Of a stretch of DNA of 64,000 nt, positions 1-8,267 are shown piece by piece. The stretch lies in assembly GCF_004519335.1 (NCBI RefSeq), contig NZ_SOZD01000003.1, positions 124,001 through 188,000 on the forward strand, given 5' to 3'. Origin of the DNA: Jiella endophytica (GTDB lineage: Bacteria > Pseudomonadota > Alphaproteobacteria > Rhizobiales > Rhizobiaceae). Positions within the stretch are counted from its first letter, which is position 1. Each line of letters starts with the position of its first letter. Made by a program: the position numbers and the translations under genes. The notes beneath the pieces were generated by a model, which did no database searches, was not told where the DNA came from, and saw only the letters and a list, made by a program, of their open reading frames with translations.

Positions 1-382
1 TCCCCTCCGGCCAGATGCCGTCGAACAGCGCGCAGTTCTTCTCGATCTCGAGGAAGGCACGGCCATATTCGCGATGGGTCGAGGGTTCGGCCTTGCCGCC
101 GAGCTGGACGCACATGGTCATCTGGCCGTAGCAGATGCCGAGCACCGGGATGCCGGCCTCGAAGATCGCCTGGGGCGCCCGCGGCGCGCCGATGTCGCCG
201 GTGGAGGCGGGCGAGCCGGACAGGATCACCGCCTTCGGCTTTAGACGATGAAAGCCCTCTTCCGCCGACTGGAACGGCACGATTTCGGAATAGACGCCGG
301 CCTCGCGCACGCGCCTGGCAATCAGCTGCGTGACCTGGGAGCCGAAGTCGATGATGAGGACGGTGTCGGGGTGCGCTGTCAT
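1..382 (-). CDS. guaA: GMP synthase (glutamine-hydrolysing), N-terminal part
   Basis: Amidates XMP to GMP in the last step of guanine nucleotide synthesis; the N-terminal class I glutamine amidotransferase domain supplies ammonia. Reading leftwards from the ATG at 382, the protein starts [16 protein letters not shown], followed by [16 protein letters not shown], the oxyanion region ILSGSPAS and the nucleophile motif GICYGQM. That is the standard GuaA start. Only about 127 codons lie in the window and the gene runs off the left edge, so the ATP pyrophosphatase and dimerisation domains are not visible. The next gene diverges from it. Confidence 0.95.
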   Translation of the reverse strand, partial: MTAHPDTVLIIDFGSQVTQLIARRVREAGVYSEIVPFQSAEEGFHRLKPKAVILSGSPASTGDIGAPRAPQAIFEAGIPVLGICYGQMTMCVQLGGKAEPSTHREYGRAFLEIEKNCALFDGIWPEG

Positions 383-545
383 GGCGAGGCTTTAGGCAAG
401 GTGCGGGCGATTGTCCAGAACGCCGGCGCGGCTATTTTCGCCCATCGCTAGCCAACTGGTAATTCTCACTGACTGCAACCTGGAACGAGGCGGTGCGCAT
501 CTCATTGAAGCGGAACGGCAAGCCCGCCGTTACGGAGCAACGACC

Positions 546-1034
546 ATGAGCGTCACCAGCCTCGAAGACCTGTTCCTGCATACCCTCAAAGACATCTATT
601 ACGCCGAAAAGCAGATCGTCAAAGCCCTCCCCAAGATGGCCAAGAAGGCTGGCTCGGCCGAGCTGAAGGCCGCCTTCGAATCGCATCTGGAAGAAACCAG
701 GGGTCACGTCACCAATCTCGAGAACGTCTTTTCGGCGATCGGCAAGAAGCCCTCTGCCGTCAAATGCGACGCTATCGTCGGCATCCTGCACGAGGCGACG
801 GAGTTGATGGACGAGGTCGAGGACGAGGCGACCCTCGATGCGGCGATGCTCGCCGCCGCCCAGGCCGTCGAGCACTACGAGATCGCCCGCTACGGCTCGC
901 TGATCGCCTGGGCCGGCGTTCTTGGCCACAAGGATGCGGTCAAGCCGCTGCAGGACACGCTGGCCGAGGAAAAGGCCGCTGATGCGAAGCTCTCCAAGCT
1001 CGGCAAGAGCGCGGTCAACAAAGAGGCAGCCTGA
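546..1034 (+). CDS. DUF892 (YciE/YciF-type) ferritin-like protein
   Basis: 162 residues. The opening SVTSLEDLFLHTLKDIYYAE, the repeated HLEET and EHYEIARYGS helices, and the Glu/His-rich bundle match the DUF892 family. Members form ferritin-like four-helix dimers and are often induced by stress; their metal chemistry is not settled. The ATG at 546 is preferred over an upstream in-frame start at 411 because it follows a CGGAG-type ribosome binding site and begins exactly at the conserved family start. It is monocistronic and divergent from guaA. A GC-rich hairpin follows the stop. Confidence 0.88.
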   Translation: MSVTSLEDLFLHTLKDIYYAEKQIVKALPKMAKKAGSAELKAAFESHLEETRGHVTNLENVFSAIGKKPSAVKCDAIVGILHEATELMDEVEDEATLDAAMLAAAQAVEHYEIARYGSLIAWAGVLGHKDAVKPLQDTLAEEKAADAKLSKLGKSAVNKEAA

Positions 1035-1079
1035 GCCGCACCTGCTCTGCGGATCGGTCCCGCTTTGGTCCGCCCCCTC

Positions 1080-1109
1080 ACCCGGGCGGGGTCAGCCACC
1101 CCGCCCGGT
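1080..1109. terminator. GC-rich hairpin between convergent genes
   Basis: ACCCGGGCGGGG and its reverse complement flank a short loop between the DUF892 stop and the nucleosidase stop. There is no clear T-run, so it may be a bidirectional, Rho-assisted or merely mRNA-stabilising structure. Confidence 0.45.
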
Positions 1110-1164
1110 ATGCGGCGGCGGCGACATCGTGGTCTTTCCGCGCCGACCCGCTCCGGGCGCCGCC

Positions 1165-1812
1165 TCAGCGGCGTTCGGCTTCGAAAAGCCCTGCAGACAT
1201 CGCCGCCTCCAGACCGTCGATCGCCGCCGCGAGCCTTTCGTCGACGACATGGAGCAGTGTCGTCCAGTCGTCATAGTGGTGAAGGTCCGCCGCTCCGTCG
1301 GAAATGCCGCGAAGGCCGATCAGCGGCAGGCCGAAGCGCTGGCAGGCGCGCAGCACGGCGAAGGTCTCCATGTCGACCATGTCGGCGTCGATAGCATCAT
1401 AGGCAAGCCCGGTGACGATGTCGGAGCCGGTTGAAAGCCTTGCCGCCGGCACGCCGTCGATCGGCGCCGGCAGCGGCGTTTCGACCGGATGGTCGAGAAA
1501 CGGCGTGACGCCCTTGACGAAGCCCAGCGGCGACGCGTCGATGTCGCGCCAAGACACCGAGGCGACCTGATAGACCTCGCCCTGTTCCAGCGTCCGCGAG
1601 CCCGCCGAGCCGAGCGACACGACGAGGTCCGGCAGCGCGCCGGCGGCCTTCAGTTCGCCGAGCGCGACGCCGGTGTGGAGCGCCGCCTCGATCGGCCCGA
1701 CGCCGGTCATCAGCGGGCGGATGCGGGCCTTCAGCCCGTCGCCATATTCGGCATGGGCCGCCATGACGAAGAGGATGCGCCTGCCGCCGAGGCTTTCGAT
1801 GGCGTGGTCCAT
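1165..1812 (-). CDS. 5'-methylthioadenosine/S-adenosylhomocysteine nucleosidase family protein
   Basis: 215 residues of the PNP/UDP phosphorylase superfamily. TGVGPIEAALHTG, VSLGSAG, the nucleobase-pocket segment TGLAYDAIDADMVDMETFAV and GLRGISDGA are the usual landmarks, and the Glu of VDMETFAV is the expected ribose-binding residue. The likely reaction is hydrolytic cleavage of methylthioadenosine or S-adenosylhomocysteine, or a related adenosyl nucleoside, in SAM by-product salvage. It is slightly shorter than E. coli MtnN (about 232 residues). It is the last gene of a tightly packed minus-strand operon, starting 12 nt after tspO. Specificity cannot be assigned from sequence. Confidence 0.82.
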   Translation of the reverse strand: MDHAIESLGGRRILFVMAAHAEYGDGLKARIRPLMTGVGPIEAALHTGVALGELKAAGALPDLVVSLGSAGSRTLEQGEVYQVASVSWRDIDASPLGFVKGVTPFLDHPVETPLPAPIDGVPAARLSTGSDIVTGLAYDAIDADMVDMETFAVLRACQRFGLPLIGLRGISDGAADLHHYDDWTTLLHVVDERLAAAIDGLEAAMSAGLFEAERR

Positions 1813-1824
1813 GCTCGCTTTCCC

Positions 1825-2274
1825 CTAATTCAGCTGCCAGAGCGCGGCGTTGAGCAGCGTCGCATAGGCGATCCAGGCGAGATAGGGCAGGAACAGCAGC
1901 GCGGAGACCCGTTCGATGCGCCAAGCCGCGACGACGAAGGCCGCGACCGCAAAATCGAGGACCAGAATGACGCCGAGAGCCGCGCCCAGCATATGCGCGG
2001 CGAAGAAGACCGGCGGCCAGGCAAAATTCAGCACCAGCTGCAGCCACCAGAGCTTCTGCAAAGTGCGGAGCCCGCGCCGCCAGACCCGCCAGCCGGCGAT
2101 GCCGATGAGGATGTAGAGCGTGCCCCAGACCGGCGCGAAGACCCAGTCGGGCGGGTTGAAGCTCGGCTTTTGAAGCGCCGCATACCAGCCGCCGGTCTCG
2201 ACCGTCATGCCGATCAGCCCCCCGCCGCCGACCGTGAGCAGCAGGAACAGCGGCAAGGCGAGGTAGCGGGTCAT
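1825..2274 (-). CDS. tspO: TspO/MBR family membrane protein
   Basis: 149 residues with five predicted transmembrane helices. Family signatures are visible: KPSFNPPDWVFAPVWGTLYI after helix 1, the Trp-rich LQKLWWLQLVLNFAWPPVFF, and the terminal WIAYATLLNAALW. TspO proteins bind tetrapyrroles and sterol-like ligands and modulate porphyrin export or degradation in alphaproteobacteria. The ATG overlaps the stop of the upstream hypothetical gene by 4 nt, indicating translational coupling. The window shows no direct tetrapyrrole partner. Confidence 0.93.
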   Translation of the reverse strand: MTRYLALPLFLLLTVGGGGLIGMTVETGGWYAALQKPSFNPPDWVFAPVWGTLYILIGIAGWRVWRRGLRTLQKLWWLQLVLNFAWPPVFFAAHMLGAALGVILVLDFAVAAFVVAAWRIERVSALLFLPYLAWIAYATLLNAALWQLN

Positions 2275-2612
2275 CCGTCGTCTTCATCCCGCCAACGGCG
2301 CGCGACGAACGCGCATTCATCGCCTTCCGTGAACGAGATCTCCCCTTCGATCACGCCGTCCTCCCGCAGTTCGGCAAAGCCATCTCCGGCGACTTCCATT
2401 CCCTCATCAGAGCCGGAAAAGTCAAAATGAACCATGGTCTTCGAGAAGCCGCAGTCGAGGGATAGTTCCATGACGATCAGCCGGGCCTCGCCCTGCCGCT
2501 CTCCGAACAGGAAATAGGCCGGACCGCATTCGTCGAGGGCCGCCCGGTCCCACATCTCGGTCGAGAGAATCCGCCACTTCCCGACCAGCGGCCAGTTCGG
2601 CTCACGGCTCAT
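2271..2612 (-). CDS. Hypothetical acidic protein in the rsmB-tspO operon
   Basis: 113 residues, starting MSREPNWPLVGKWRI and ending RRWRDEDDG. It is acidic, with no signal peptide or membrane segment, and with alternating beta-like strands (ARLIVMELSLDCG, VHFDFSGSDEG, VIEGEISFTEGDEC) that suggest a small lipocalin-like or beta-sandwich fold. The start at 2612 is fixed by a 4-nt ATGA overlap with the rsmB stop, and its own stop overlaps the tspO start the same way. Three coupled genes in a row make it a real gene. No function is assigned. Confidence 0.8.
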   Translation of the reverse strand: MSREPNWPLVGKWRILSTEMWDRAALDECGPAYFLFGERQGEARLIVMELSLDCGFSKTMVHFDFSGSDEGMEVAGDGFAELREDGVIEGEISFTEGDECAFVARRWRDEDDG

Positions 2613-3913
2613 CCCGCCCGCTCCAGAGCCGCGAAGAAGAACCCGTCGGTGCCGGTGAGCTTCGGCGTCATGGTGATCACCGAGCCGCCGGCGAGCGCAC
2701 CGATGCGGCAGCGCCCCTCCGCCTGCGGCAGCAGCGCGTTCCACCTTGCGCCGGCGTCGGCGACGGCAAAGCCCTTGTCGCCGTGGCGGGCGAGAAAGGC
2801 GGCGATGCGATCGGCATTCTCCTCGGCGACGAGCGAGCAGGTGACATAGGCGAGCCGGCCGCCGGGCCTGACGAAGCGGGCGGCACGATCGAGCACATCG
2901 TCCTGTTCCTCCATGCGCTTTTGCAGCGCCGCCTCGGACAGCCGCCATTTGGCATCGGGCCGCCGCCGCCAGGTGCCCGAGCCGGTGCAGGGCGCATCGA
3001 CGAGCACGAGGTCCATCGCGCCGAAGAGCCCCGCCATGTCGTCGCGCGGATCGCGGACCTGGACGTTGCGGCAGCCGGCGCGCTTCAGCCGATCATGGAT
3101 CGGTGCGAGGCGCTGGCGGTCGGCATCGGCAGCATGGATCTGGCCGGTGTTCTCCATCGCCGCCGAAAGCGCCAGCGCCTTGCCGCCCGCCCCGGCGCAG
3201 AGATCGAGCACCTGTTCACCGGGCATGGGCGCGGCGAGACGCGCGGCGAGCTGCGAGCCCTCGTCCTGCACCTCGAACCAGCCCTTCTGAAAGCCGGCCT
3301 CGACCTGGACGTTCGGATGCCGCCCCGCCCCTTCGATGGCGGCGATGCGGATGCCGTCGGGCGCAAGGTCGGCAGGCGCGGCACCGAATGGCGCCAGTGC
3401 CTTCAGAACCTTGTCGCGGCCGGATTTCAGCGTGTTGACGCGAAGGTCGAGCGGCGGGCGGGCGGCGAGCGCCGCGGCCTCCGCCACCCAGTCCTCGCCG
3501 AGCGAGGCCTGCAGCTTTCCGGCCAGCCAGTCCGGCAGGTCGGCGGCGACGGCGTCGGGGGCGGCCGAGAGATCCGCCGCACCGAAACGTTCCAGCTGTC
3601 CGGCGTTCGGCAGCTCGGGGGCGAAGCGATCGCCGGCGAGCGCCGCGGCGAGCTCCTGCGGCGCCATCGCCAGGCCGTCGATCACCGCAGCGAAGCCGAG
3701 CGCCTGCGCACCGTCGTCGCCCATCCTGAAGCCGTAGGAGCGCTTCTTCCTCAGCGCGTCATAGACGATGTTGCCGATCGCCGCCCGGTCGCCGGAGCCG
3801 GCGAAGCGATGCGACAGGCCCCAGTCCTTCAGCGCGTCGGCAACGGGCCGGCGCCGCGCCTCGACGTCCTCCAGCACCTCGATCGCCGCTGTGAGCCGCC
3901 CGCCTAGACGCAT
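2609..3913 (-). CDS. RsmB-type RNA (cytosine-5) methyltransferase
   Basis: 434 residues of the Nol1/Nop2/Sun family. An N-terminal NusB-like helical region (about 1-130) is followed by the methyltransferase core: SAM motif DLCAGAGGKA near 237-246, the VDAPCTGSGTWRRRPD motif IV with Cys309, and the VTCSL motif VI with catalytic Cys359. The expected role is 16S rRNA m5C methylation in the cytoplasm. The ATG at 3913 is chosen because the conserved protein begins at MRLGGRLTAAIEVLEDV; the 65 upstream in-frame codons are low-complexity. It is the first gene of the four-gene operon. E. coli-type specificity for C967 is not proven. Confidence 0.9.
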   Translation of the reverse strand: MRLGGRLTAAIEVLEDVEARRRPVADALKDWGLSHRFAGSGDRAAIGNIVYDALRKKRSYGFRMGDDGAQALGFAAVIDGLAMAPQELAAALAGDRFAPELPNAGQLERFGAADLSAAPDAVAADLPDWLAGKLQASLGEDWVAEAAALAARPPLDLRVNTLKSGRDKVLKALAPFGAAPADLAPDGIRIAAIEGAGRHPNVQVEAGFQKGWFEVQDEGSQLAARLAAPMPGEQVLDLCAGAGGKALALSAAMENTGQIHAADADRQRLAPIHDRLKRAGCRNVQVRDPRDDMAGLFGAMDLVLVDAPCTGSGTWRRRPDAKWRLSEAALQKRMEEQDDVLDRAARFVRPGGRLAYVTCSLVAEENADRIAAFLARHGDKGFAVADAGARWNALLPQAEGRCRIGALAGGSVITMTPKLTGTDGFFFAALERAG

Positions 3914-4030
3914 GGGCGGGTCTCGGTCTTTGTGCTGGAATGTGAGGTCATGGCCGGCGGTCCTGTGGATGAAAGCGGCAGGCTCTACCATTCGAGGCGC
4001 CGGGCCGGCAAATCGCCTCCCTCTCCGGCC

Positions 4031-4145
4031 GTCATCCTCGGGCCCCGTCCCGGGGATCGCGTTTCCCACCCTCGGCGCCGTCCCATGCCCCTCGGTCGTT
4101 TGCGGCAACCGCCCCTGGATTCTCGGGACGGGGCCCGAGAATGAC
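4031..4145. repeat. Inverted pair of GTCATCCTCGGGC-type repeats
   Basis: The arms at 4031-4058 and 4118-4145 are near-complementary (GTCATCCTCGGGCCCC... and ...GGGGCCCGAGAATGAC) around a 59-bp centre. The same family recurs as an inverted pair at 60632-60750 before alr, so it is an interspersed palindromic element. Confidence 0.75.
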
Positions 4146-4231
4146 GAAGCGGGGAGGATAGCGGCCCTTCCTGCGGGCGTCGGCGCCCACGGTTTCGCGT
4201 TCCCGCGCCGCGCTGCGGCCGGGGGGTGTTC

Positions 4232-4384
4232 TCTGTCCCGCCCTTAAGCTTCGGCCTTCGGCCTTGCTGGCGAGTCCCTGTCTGTCCCACCCTCAAGCTC
4301 CTCGCAGAGCTCGTCGCTGGTGGGCCGGATTCTCTGTCCCACCCTTAAGCTCCTCGCGGAACTCGTCGCTGGCGGGTCCCTGTT
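4232..4384. repeat. Three imperfect direct repeats of about 50 bp
   Basis: Units begin with TCTGTCCC at 4232, 4281 and 4333 and continue with an ACCCT(T/C)AAGCTCCTCGC-like core and CTCGTCGCTGG. Units 2 and 3 are most alike. The start-to-start distances of 49 and 52 bp indicate unequal duplication. It is non-coding. Confidence 0.75.
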
Positions 4385-4875
4385 GCCGCCCATCGTGCCG
4401 ATGGCACTCGGGCGGCGGTGCACCGGAGGCAAGCCCTCCGTGGTAGTCACACGTTTCCGGCTCGCCTCCGGCGCACCGCGCGGCTCTTTTCTGCCTCCCA
4501 TGGACCGTCGCCCGCCTGATCGACGGGGTCCGATGGCGGCTGGCTCTTCACCCGCCAGTGCCTTTTCAGCACGGCGGCCTCAAGCGGACCGATCCGCGCC
4601 CGCGCCGTATTACGCGAGGGACCAGCGGCACCAGGAGGCCGTCCGGGACGCCCCGCCTCCGGAAGGCAGGACGGCGCGGAGACCGCATCGCCGGCCCGCG
4701 AACGCTCCCGGTGAGCGCCCGTGCCCGGTTCCCGTCGACTGGTGTCGGGTGGACCGGCGATGGGGGGGAGTATGGGGGTGTGATGAGGGGCGGGGATAAG
4801 GTTTTTGGGGAGGGTGAGGGAAATCAGAGGGTTAGGAGGAAACCGGGACCGAGATATCTGTGGCGGCCGATCGAG

Positions 4876-5131
4876 GCGCCCTCTCTCCCCCTTGCGGGAG
4901 AGAAAGCGATTTCATCGTCTTGGCGAAGCCAAGCGATAGAAATCGCAAGAGAGGGGTTTCACCGGGTTCGTGTTGGTTGCTGAGGGGACGCTGCTGCTTC
5001 GGTCGACCTGTCCGCGTCTGCGGCGGCGTTAACGGGGACGCCCCTCTCTTGTCATTCTCAAGGTTTGGATCTCGCACGCTCGGCCCAACTCCTTGGAATG
5101 ACTTTCTCTCCCACAAGGGGGAGAGAGGGCG
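4876..5131. repeat. Inverted pair of CTCTCTCCCCC(TTGC)GGGAGAG elements
   Basis: A GGCGCCCTCTCTCCCCC-type end near 4876-4902 is matched in inverse orientation by CTCTCCCACAAGGGGGAGAG then AGGGCGC near 5108-5131. The interior carries a further hairpin (GCGATTTC...GAAATCGC). A third copy lies at 5585-5621, so the repeats bracket the DUF559 gene. Boundaries are approximate. Confidence 0.65.
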
Positions 5132-5192
5132 CGCGTGCCGAAGGCGCAGCGACGCATTGCAATCGATGCCGTTCTGGGTTGCACCTCTCTTC

Positions 5193-5573
5193 ATGGCAAC
5201 GCATGCACCCATCGATCCAAAGCATCGCCGTTTTGCGAAGCGGATGCGACTTGATGCGACACCGGCGGAACGGGCGTTCTGGCATGGCGTCAAGGCGGGA
5301 CGGCTCGGCGGGCTGAAATTTCGACGGCAGGTGCCGATGCTCGGCTTCATCGTCGATTTCGTCTGCCATGAGGCGAAGCTGATGGTCGAGATCGACGGCT
5401 GGCAGCATGATGGGACGGTGGCGGCGCGTTCGCGCGATACGCGGCGGGACGCGGCCTTTGCGGAAGCGGGATATCTCACCCTGCGCTTTGCAAACGAGAC
5501 GGTGCTCGACGATGTCGACAAGTTGCTTGCGACGGTGCTTGTCGCCGCTCGATCGCGGATCGAAAGGCGCTGA
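5193..5573 (+). CDS. DUF559 (Vsr-like) endonuclease-domain protein
   Basis: 126 residues from the ATG at 5193 (an alternative in-frame ATG lies at 5166). DATPAERAFWHGVKAGRLGG, KFRRQVPMLGFIVDFVC, LMVEIDGWQHD and YLTLRFANETVLDDVD match the DUF559 domain, a restriction-like PD-(D/E)xK fold related to very-short-patch repair nucleases. The Asp of IVDF and the Glu of VEIDG are the candidate catalytic acids. DUF559 proteins are common in mobile and repeat-rich regions and their substrate is generally unknown. Copies of one palindromic repeat lie on both sides, consistent with insertion as a unit. Confidence 0.85.
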   Translation: MATHAPIDPKHRRFAKRMRLDATPAERAFWHGVKAGRLGGLKFRRQVPMLGFIVDFVCHEAKLMVEIDGWQHDGTVAARSRDTRRDAAFAEAGYLTLRFANETVLDDVDKLLATVLVAARSRIERR

Positions 5574-5584
5574 CGGCAGCGGCG

Positions 5585-5621
5585 AGGCGCCCTCTCTCCC
5601 CCTTGCGGGAGCGAGGGGCGC
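5585..5621. repeat. Solo palindromic repeat downstream of the DUF559 gene
   Basis: GGCGCC(C)TCTCTCCCCC... closes as ...GGGAGCGAGGGGCGCC, matching the copies at 4876-5131. It sits 11 bp after the DUF559 stop and may act as its 3' stem-loop. Confidence 0.65.
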
Positions 5622-5636
5622 CCAGTTTTGCTGGCC

Positions 5637-5900
5637 TTACCGACCCGGCCTCTTGGTATTGGTCGGGCGCGGTGCCTTAAGATCTTCATCGCCATCGAGA
5701 TGGACAGCCCCGATCGCCTGATAGAGGTCGAACAGCCGCTGGTGGATATCTGCCGCCCTGGCAGACCAGTCGCCATTCGCCTTGATCGCTTCGGCCTCGA
5801 TGAGTTCGCGCTCGACAAGATCCATAATGACCGACGCCATGTGCAGGGCCTCGTGGTGATGGAAGGTGTCGGGGATCGTCGGTCGGCTCGGCTTCGGCAT
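5637..5900 (-). CDS. Small hypothetical protein (87 aa)
   Basis: Starts MPKPSRPTIPDTFHHHEALH and is mostly helical (ASVIMDLVERELIEAEAI, WSARAADIHQRLFDLYQAIG), with a basic, Pro-rich tail KAPRPTNTKRPGR. It has no signal peptide, transmembrane helix or cysteine. The start at 5900 is chosen because upstream in-frame sequence is low-complexity. It converges on the DUF559 gene. The organised helical composition suggests a real gene, but I recognise no family. Confidence 0.55.
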   Translation of the reverse strand: MPKPSRPTIPDTFHHHEALHMASVIMDLVERELIEAEAIKANGDWSARAADIHQRLFDLYQAIGAVHLDGDEDLKAPRPTNTKRPGR

Positions 5901-6338
5901 GTTACCGCCCCGGCCGGCCGGTCTTGCCGGGCCGGCGTTTGCGCTTCTGGCCGGCGTTCGGACTTGCCGAAGATTCACCGGATCTTCGGCTCCGGCTCTG
6001 CGAGCCGGACCAGTCCTCACGCTCGTAGGAGCCGCGGCCGATGCGTTCGCGGCCGATGGGGGCGGGGCTATCGTCGGGTGTCGAGCGTGGCGCGCCCCCC
6101 TCTGTCCTGCCGGACATCTCCCCCGCAAGGGGGAGATCAGGCCACTCTCACCGACCAGCAGCGGCTTCGAGCGATTGGCCTCGCCAGACACCCCGTTTGA
6201 TCGCCTCATCGCGATCCCCACTGTCCTGTCGGCACAGCCTTTTCCTCTCGTCGGAAAGTCCCCGCTCCCGTCGCAGTCGTGATCGCAGCGGACGCGGCAC
6301 CGCGCCCTCTCCGGCGTCACCTCCCGGGTCGAAAGGGC
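5901..6338. other. Intergenic region with one solo palindromic repeat
   Basis: No supported gene. A solo copy of the CCCCCCTCTGTCCTGCCGGA repeat family occupies 6095-6138. The rest is GC-rich with no structure I recognise. Confidence 0.6.
6095..6138 (+). repeat. Solo end of the CCCCCCTCTG...GGGGGAGATC repeat family
   Basis: Same two-hairpin layout as the composite elements at 6914, 28317 and 46369: an inner TGTCC/GGACA stem followed by ATCTCCCCC/GGGGGAGAT. Here the second loop is GCAA rather than TCAA. No inverted partner is seen nearby. Confidence 0.8.
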
Positions 6339-6785
6339 TCAGGAGACCGGCGCGGCCTCGTCATCCTTCCGCTCCTTTCCGGTACGAACCGGGATCTGCG
6401 GCACGCCATCCGGTTCGAGCACGATGTTGACCGGGTTCGGCGTGTGGTCGAGCACGGCGCCGGTGGCGGCGTCGACGCCGATGCCGATCACCCCGCCGGC
6501 GAGGATGTTGCCCGCCATGCCGGCGGCGCCGCCGCCGGAGACCTCGGTGGTCACCTGGACCATTTCTGTCTGATAGCCGGGCTTGCTGGCGGTGATGGTG
6601 AAGGTGTCCTTGCGCGGGATCTTCAGAACGCAGGACGTCTGGCACTGATAGCCATTGGAGGTGCGGATGTCGGTCCCCTCCGGCCTGGCGTTGATCGTCA
6701 CGTCCTCGGACGTTCCGCGCGTTATGGAGCCGCAGCCGGACAACAGGCCGACAGACGCGGCCGCAATCAAAAATCGAATCATCAT
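6339..6785 (-). CDS. PEGA-like outer-membrane lipoprotein
   Basis: 148 residues. The N-terminus MMIRFLIAAASVGLLSGCGS is a lipoprotein signal peptide with lipobox LLSGC. The mature part has a PEGA-like beta fold (VTINARPEGTDI, CQTSCVLKIPRKDTFTITA, KPGYQTEMVQV), a Gly/Ala-rich stretch that could touch membrane (GGGAAGMAGNILAGGVIGIG), and VNIVLEP. A strong AGAGGGGGG ribosome binding site precedes the two adjacent ATGs at 6785 and 6782. Proteins of this layout are frequent in Hyphomicrobiales without known function. A peptidoglycan- or surface-associated role is inference. Confidence 0.75.
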   Translation of the reverse strand: MMIRFLIAAASVGLLSGCGSITRGTSEDVTINARPEGTDIRTSNGYQCQTSCVLKIPRKDTFTITASKPGYQTEMVQVTTEVSGGGAAGMAGNILAGGVIGIGVDAATGAVLDHTPNPVNIVLEPDGVPQIPVRTGKERKDDEAAPVS

Positions 6786-6913
6786 CCCCCCTCTTCCGTA
6801 AGGAGAACGAATGAACCGACCCGCAGCGGTTGAGTCAATATGGCGAAACCGTGGCCGGCTGCCGTTGGGCGAAGCGGATAATGCGCTCGTGGCCGAATCA
6901 TGTGGAGGGGAAT

Positions 6914-7083
6914 ACCCCCCTCTGCCTGCCGGCATCTCCCCCTCAAGGGGGGAGATCGATGCTTATCGGCTGGTGCATCTCCGGTCCGCCCCTGCAGCCG
7001 GCACCGCCTTTGATTGGCTGGCACAGCGGCAAAGCCGCTGATCTCCCCCCTTGAGGGGGAGATGCCGGCAGGCAGAGGGGGGT
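6914..7083. mobile_element. 170-bp composite palindromic element (MITE-like) with perfect 44-bp terminal inverted repeats
   Basis: Arms at 6914-6957 and 7040-7083 are exact reverse complements over 44 bp, starting ACCCCCCTCTGCCTGCCGGC and ending in GGGGGGT, around an 82-bp centre. Each arm can also fold as two small hairpins (TGCC/GGCA, then ATCTCCCCC/GGGGGAGAT). There is no coding capacity. Copies of the same architecture occur at 28317-28518 and 46369-46545. It lies between the lipoprotein gene and pqqE. Confidence 0.85.
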
Positions 7084-7130
7084 GCATAGCCCGGATGTAG
7101 AGTTGCGGCCAAACGCTGCCGTCGAGCGCC

Positions 7131-8267
7131 CTACCCCGCCCGGAACCCGCGATAGGTCGCGGCGCCCGGCTCGGCGACGGCGGATTCGGTGGTGGCCATC
7201 GCCCCGATCGAGTCATGCAGCGGCGACTTGATGCAGACCGGGTCGGTGTTGGCGGCATCGCCGGTCAGCGCAAGGGCCTGGCAGCGGCAGCCGCCGAAAT
7301 CGACGTGCTTCCTCTCGCAGGAGCGGCAGGGCTCCTTCATCCAGGACGTGCCGCGATAGGCCGTAAAGGCCGGGCCGTCATACCAGGTTTCGGCGAGCGA
7401 GTGATCGCGGACGTTCCAGAAGTCGAGATGGGTGATGGTCTCGGCGGCGTGGCAGGGCAGCACCTTGCCCGACGGCGTGACGGAGAAGGTGCGGGTGCCC
7501 CAGCCGCCGTTGCAGAGCTTCGGATAGCGGGCGTAGTAGTCCGGGAAGACGGCGTCGATGACGAGGGTGCCCTTCAGCCGCTCACGGGCGGTCTCGACCT
7601 CCTCGATGGTGCGGTCGACATCCTCGCGGGCCGGCATCAGCTGCGCCCGGTTCTTCAGGGCCCAGCCGTAATATTGCGTGTGGGCGATCTCGAGCCGCTT
7701 GGCGCCGAACTCCACCGCCTTTTCGATCATCAGAGGCACCTGGTGGATGTTCATCCGGTGGATGACGGCGTTGAGCGTCAGCGGCACGCCTCTTTCGACG
7801 ACGGCCCGGGCGAAGTCGTGCTTCTTCTCGAAGGCGCCCCTGTTGCCGCCGACCGCCTCGGTGATCGCGGCGTCGGCGCCCTGCATCGACAGCTGGATAT
7901 GGTCGCAGCCGGCATCGATGATCGCGTCAAGCTTCTCTTCGGTGATGCCGATGCCGGAGGTGATGAGGTTGGTGTAGAGGCCGACCTCGGCGGCATGGCG
8001 CATCAGCTCGACAATGTCGCGGCGCGCCGTCGGCTCGCCGCCGGACATGTGGAGATGGATGACGCCGAGCTCGGCGGCTTCCGAGAAGACGCGCTTCCAG
8101 GTGTCGGTGTCGAGCTCCACGGACTTCGGATCGAGCTGCAGCGGGTTCGAGCAATAGGTGCAGCGCAAGGGGCAGCGATGCGTCACCTCGGCGAGAAGGC
8201 CGAGGGGCGGCTGCGGGCGCGGGGTGACCGCCTCTGTCGGGCGGTCGGCAAGAAGCGTCTCGCTCAT
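7131..8267 (-). CDS. pqqE: PQQ biosynthesis radical SAM protein PqqE
   Basis: 378 residues. PqqE makes the Glu-Tyr carbon-carbon crosslink in PqqA, the first step of pyrroloquinoline quinone synthesis. The radical-SAM cluster motif is [11 protein letters not shown] (Cys32, Cys36, Cys39), followed by the SAM-binding [11 protein letters not shown]. The C-terminal SPASM region carries the auxiliary-cluster cysteines in [28 protein letters not shown] and NTDPVC. The ATG overlaps the pqqD stop by 4 nt. It is the last gene of the complete pqqABCDE operon. Confidence 0.97.
   Translation of the reverse strand: MSETLLADRPTEAVTPRPQPPLGLLAEVTHRCPLRCTYCSNPLQLDPKSVELDTDTWKRVFSEAAELGVIHLHMSGGEPTARRDIVELMRHAAEVGLYTNLITSGIGITEEKLDAIIDAGCDHIQLSMQGADAAITEAVGGNRGAFEKKHDFARAVVERGVPLTLNAVIHRMNIHQVPLMIEKAVEFGAKRLEIAHTQYYGWALKNRAQLMPAREDVDRTIEEVETARERLKGTLVIDAVFPDYYARYPKLCNGGWGTRTFSVTPSGKVLPCHAAETITHLDFWNVRDHSLAETWYDGPAFTAYRGTSWMKEPCRSCERKHVDFGGCRCQALALTGDAANTDPVCIKSPLHDSIGAMATTESAVAEPGAATYRGFRAG

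Larger units (their letters stand above)
3914..5192. other. 1.3-kb gene-poor, repeat-rich intergenic stretch
   Basis: No convincing gene was found; translations in all frames are Arg/Pro/Ser-rich without recognisable domains. It contains three repeat types listed separately: an inverted pair at 4031-4145, a direct tandem array at 4232-4384 and an inverted pair of CTCTCTCCCCC-type ends at 4876-5131. The rsmB operon promoter should lie near its left end. Confidence 0.7.

Noticed and set aside
2271-2948. Long form of the rsmB-adjacent hypothetical (225 codons)
   Set aside because: Its first 112 codons lie inside rsmB in another frame; the 113-residue version starting at the ATGA overlap is the sensible gene.
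4244-5058. Several overlapping ORFs of 70-160 codons in the rsmB upstream gap
   Set aside because: They run through tandem and palindromic repeats and have compositions typical of non-coding GC-rich DNA.
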